Of a stretch of DNA of 6,823 nt, positions 5,766-6,823 are shown in pieces (position 1 is the stretch's first letter; every line of letters begins with the position of its first letter). Position numbers and translations under genes: made by a program. The DNA comes from Bacteroidota bacterium (GTDB lineage Bacteria; Zhuqueibacterota; Zhuqueibacteria; Zhuqueibacterales; Geothermadaptataceae), in assembly GCA_011375275.1 (NCBI GenBank), contig DRLW01000265.1:1-6823 (forward strand), read 5' to 3'. The notes beneath the pieces are model-generated. The model saw nothing but the letters and a program-made list of their open reading frames with translations, was not told where the DNA came from and ran no database searches.

Positions 5766-6823
5766 TCAGGCTGTTTCTCTGGCCGGCAGCAGTGTGCCGC
5801 TGGCCTCGCCAAAGCCGATGCGCACACCGTCTTTTTCACACCAGCCGCGCATGATCACCGTATCGCCATCCTCTAAAAAGCTGCGTTTTTGGCCGCCAGC
5901 CAGTTCGATGGGCTTTGTACCACGCCAGGCGAGCTCCAGCATGCTGCCGTAGCTCTCCGGTGTCGGGCCGCTGATGGTGCCGGAGGCGAGCAGGTCGCCC
6001 GTGCGCAGGTTGCAGCCGGTTACGGTGTGGTGTGCCACGTGCTGGGCGATGTTCCAGTACATGTATTTGAAATTGGACAGACAGATGCGCTCTGCCGCTC
6101 CATCCCCGGGTTGCAGGCAGACTTCCAGCGCGATGTCATAGGCCCTGTCTCCTGAGCTGCGCAGATAGGGCAGAGGTTCCGGCTCCTGTACCGGCCCTGC
6201 ACAGCGGAATGGCTCCAGGGCGTCGAGGGACACCACCCAGGGCGAGATCGTGGTCGCGAAGTTTTTCGCCAGAAAAGGCCCGAGGGGAACGTACTCCCAT
6301 TTCTGGATGTCCCGCGCGCTCCAGTCATTGACCAGCACCATACCGAAAATATGCTCATGCGCCCGGTCGATGGCTATGGGAGAGCCGAGCTCGTTGCCCG
6401 GGCCGATGAAATAGCCCATTTCCAGTTCAAAATCCACCAGGCGGCTGGGGCCAAAAACAGGCGGCTGGTTCTCATCCGGGCGCGTTTGCCCCACCGGCCT
6501 GCGCACCGGCGTGCCGCTCAGAACCACGGAGCTGGCCCGGCCATGGTAGCCGACAGGCAGGTGCAGCCAGTTCGGCATCAGTGCCTTTTCCGGACCGCGG
6601 AACATCGTGCCGACGTTGACAGCATGCTCTTTTGATGAATAAAAATCCGTGTAGTCTCCAATTTCAACCGGCAGCAGCATGGTCACCTCCCTGGCCGGCA
6701 GCAGGCAGTTCGCGCGCAGTTCCGCATTATCGCGCAGGTCAGGCGTGTCGTGGCGGAGCAGGCGGCTGACCTCCGCCCGGACGGCGCGCCATGTGTCCGG
6801 GCCCAGGGCCATGAATGTGTTCA
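5766..6823 (-). CDS. fahA: Fumarylacetoacetase (fumarylacetoacetate hydrolase), 5' end cut by the window edge
   Basis: The enzyme hydrolyses 4-fumarylacetoacetate to fumarate and acetoacetate, the last step of tyrosine and homogentisate breakdown. The part present is collinear with animal FAH: its Met codon at 6812 matches human residue 71, and the codons before it (Asn-Thr-Phe) extend the match to LNSFM, so the real start lies outside and about 68 residues are missing. Catalytic and metal residues, in human/mouse numbering, are present: Asp126 and His133 in GDYTDFYSSKEHA, Glu199 and Glu201 in DFELEMGYF, Asp233 and Gln240 in NDWSARDIQKWEYVPLGPF, Lys253 in LAKNF, the Thr of SGTISGP and the Glu of GSMLEL. 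The enzyme is a Ca2+/Mg2+-dependent cytosolic dimer in its family. Homogentisate dioxygenase or maleylacetoacetate isomerase, if linked, would be upstream, beyond the right edge. The WYL regulator follows after 29 bp. Confidence 0.97.
   Translation of the reverse strand, partial: NTFMALGPDTWRAVRAEVSRLLRHDTPDLRDNAELRANCLLPAREVTMLLPVEIGDYTDFYSSKEHAVNVGTMFRGPEKALMPNWLHLPVGYHGRASSVVLSGTPVRRPVGQTRPDENQPPVFGPSRLVDFELEMGYFIGPGNELGSPIAIDRAHEHIFGMVLVNDWSARDIQKWEYVPLGPFLAKNFATTISPWVVSLDALEPFRCAGPVQEPEPLPYLRSSGDRAYDIALEVCLQPGDGAAERICLSNFKYMYWNIAQHVAHHTVTGCNLRTGDLLASGTISGPTPESYGSMLELAWRGTKPIELAGGQKRSFLEDGDTVIMRGWCEKDGVRIGFGEASGTLLPARETA

Noticed and set aside
5766..6812. Complete 348-residue fumarylacetoacetase starting at ATG 6812
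   Set aside because: The match to animal FAH continues through the preceding codons to the window edge; that Met corresponds to human residue 71, so the gene is partial here.

Overview
The window comes from a moderately GC-rich bacterial chromosome. All six protein genes I can support lie on the minus strand. The lineage is uncertain. The animal-type (long) fumarylacetoacetase, the FadI/HADHB-type thiolase and the abundance of intergenic palindromic repeats suit a Gram-negative environmental bacterium; Calditrichota/KSB1, Bacteroidota and Proteobacteria relatives are guesses, not demonstrated. No phage, IS or CRISPR genes and no rRNA or tRNA genes were seen.

In transcription order (right to left) the layout is: (1) 5766-6823, fumarylacetoacetase, the last step of tyrosine/homogentisate breakdown, cut by the right edge so the first ~68 residues are missing; (2) 4795-5736, a WYL-domain transcription regulator 29 bp downstream of it, starting at GTG beside a 14-bp inverted repeat; (3) 4461-4691, a 76-residue protein with a two-knuckle (CxxC...CxxC) zinc ribbon, preceded by a nested inverted repeat; (4) 3583-4332, an AlkD-like DNA alkylation repair protein keeping the key Trp/Asp/Arg/Trp residues; (5) 1946-3346, a MATE-family efflux pump; (6) 413-1717, a FadI-type acetyl-CoA C-acyltransferase (3-ketoacyl-CoA thiolase).

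The intergenic DNA is the less ordinary part. Positions 1-411 hold five copies of an 84-bp tandem repeat, open to the left edge, each with a strong 8-bp hairpin. The array begins immediately after the thiolase stop codon, so it would form the 3' end of the thiolase transcript. Between the MATE and thiolase genes (1718-1945) lies a mosaic palindromic element: two 49-bp direct repeats flanking a strong stem-loop, with five alternating copies of the 7-mer CCGGAAT or its complement. The leader of the zinc-ribbon gene (4709-4766) carries another CCGGAA/TTCCGG hairpin nested within a GGGTTATG/CATAACCC pair. The outer motif resembles the palindrome at the start of the WYL gene.

The genes do not form one obvious pathway. 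Fumarylacetoacetase and thiolase are both catabolic (fumarylacetoacetase yields fumarate and acetoacetate; the thiolase works in beta-oxidation). The regulator, zinc-ribbon protein, alkylation-repair protein and efflux pump would fit a loose stress-response neighbourhood, but the 100-236 bp gaps between them suggest mostly separate transcription units. I see no convincing undescribed multi-gene system; the best leads are the 84-bp hairpin array and the possible WYL operator motif.
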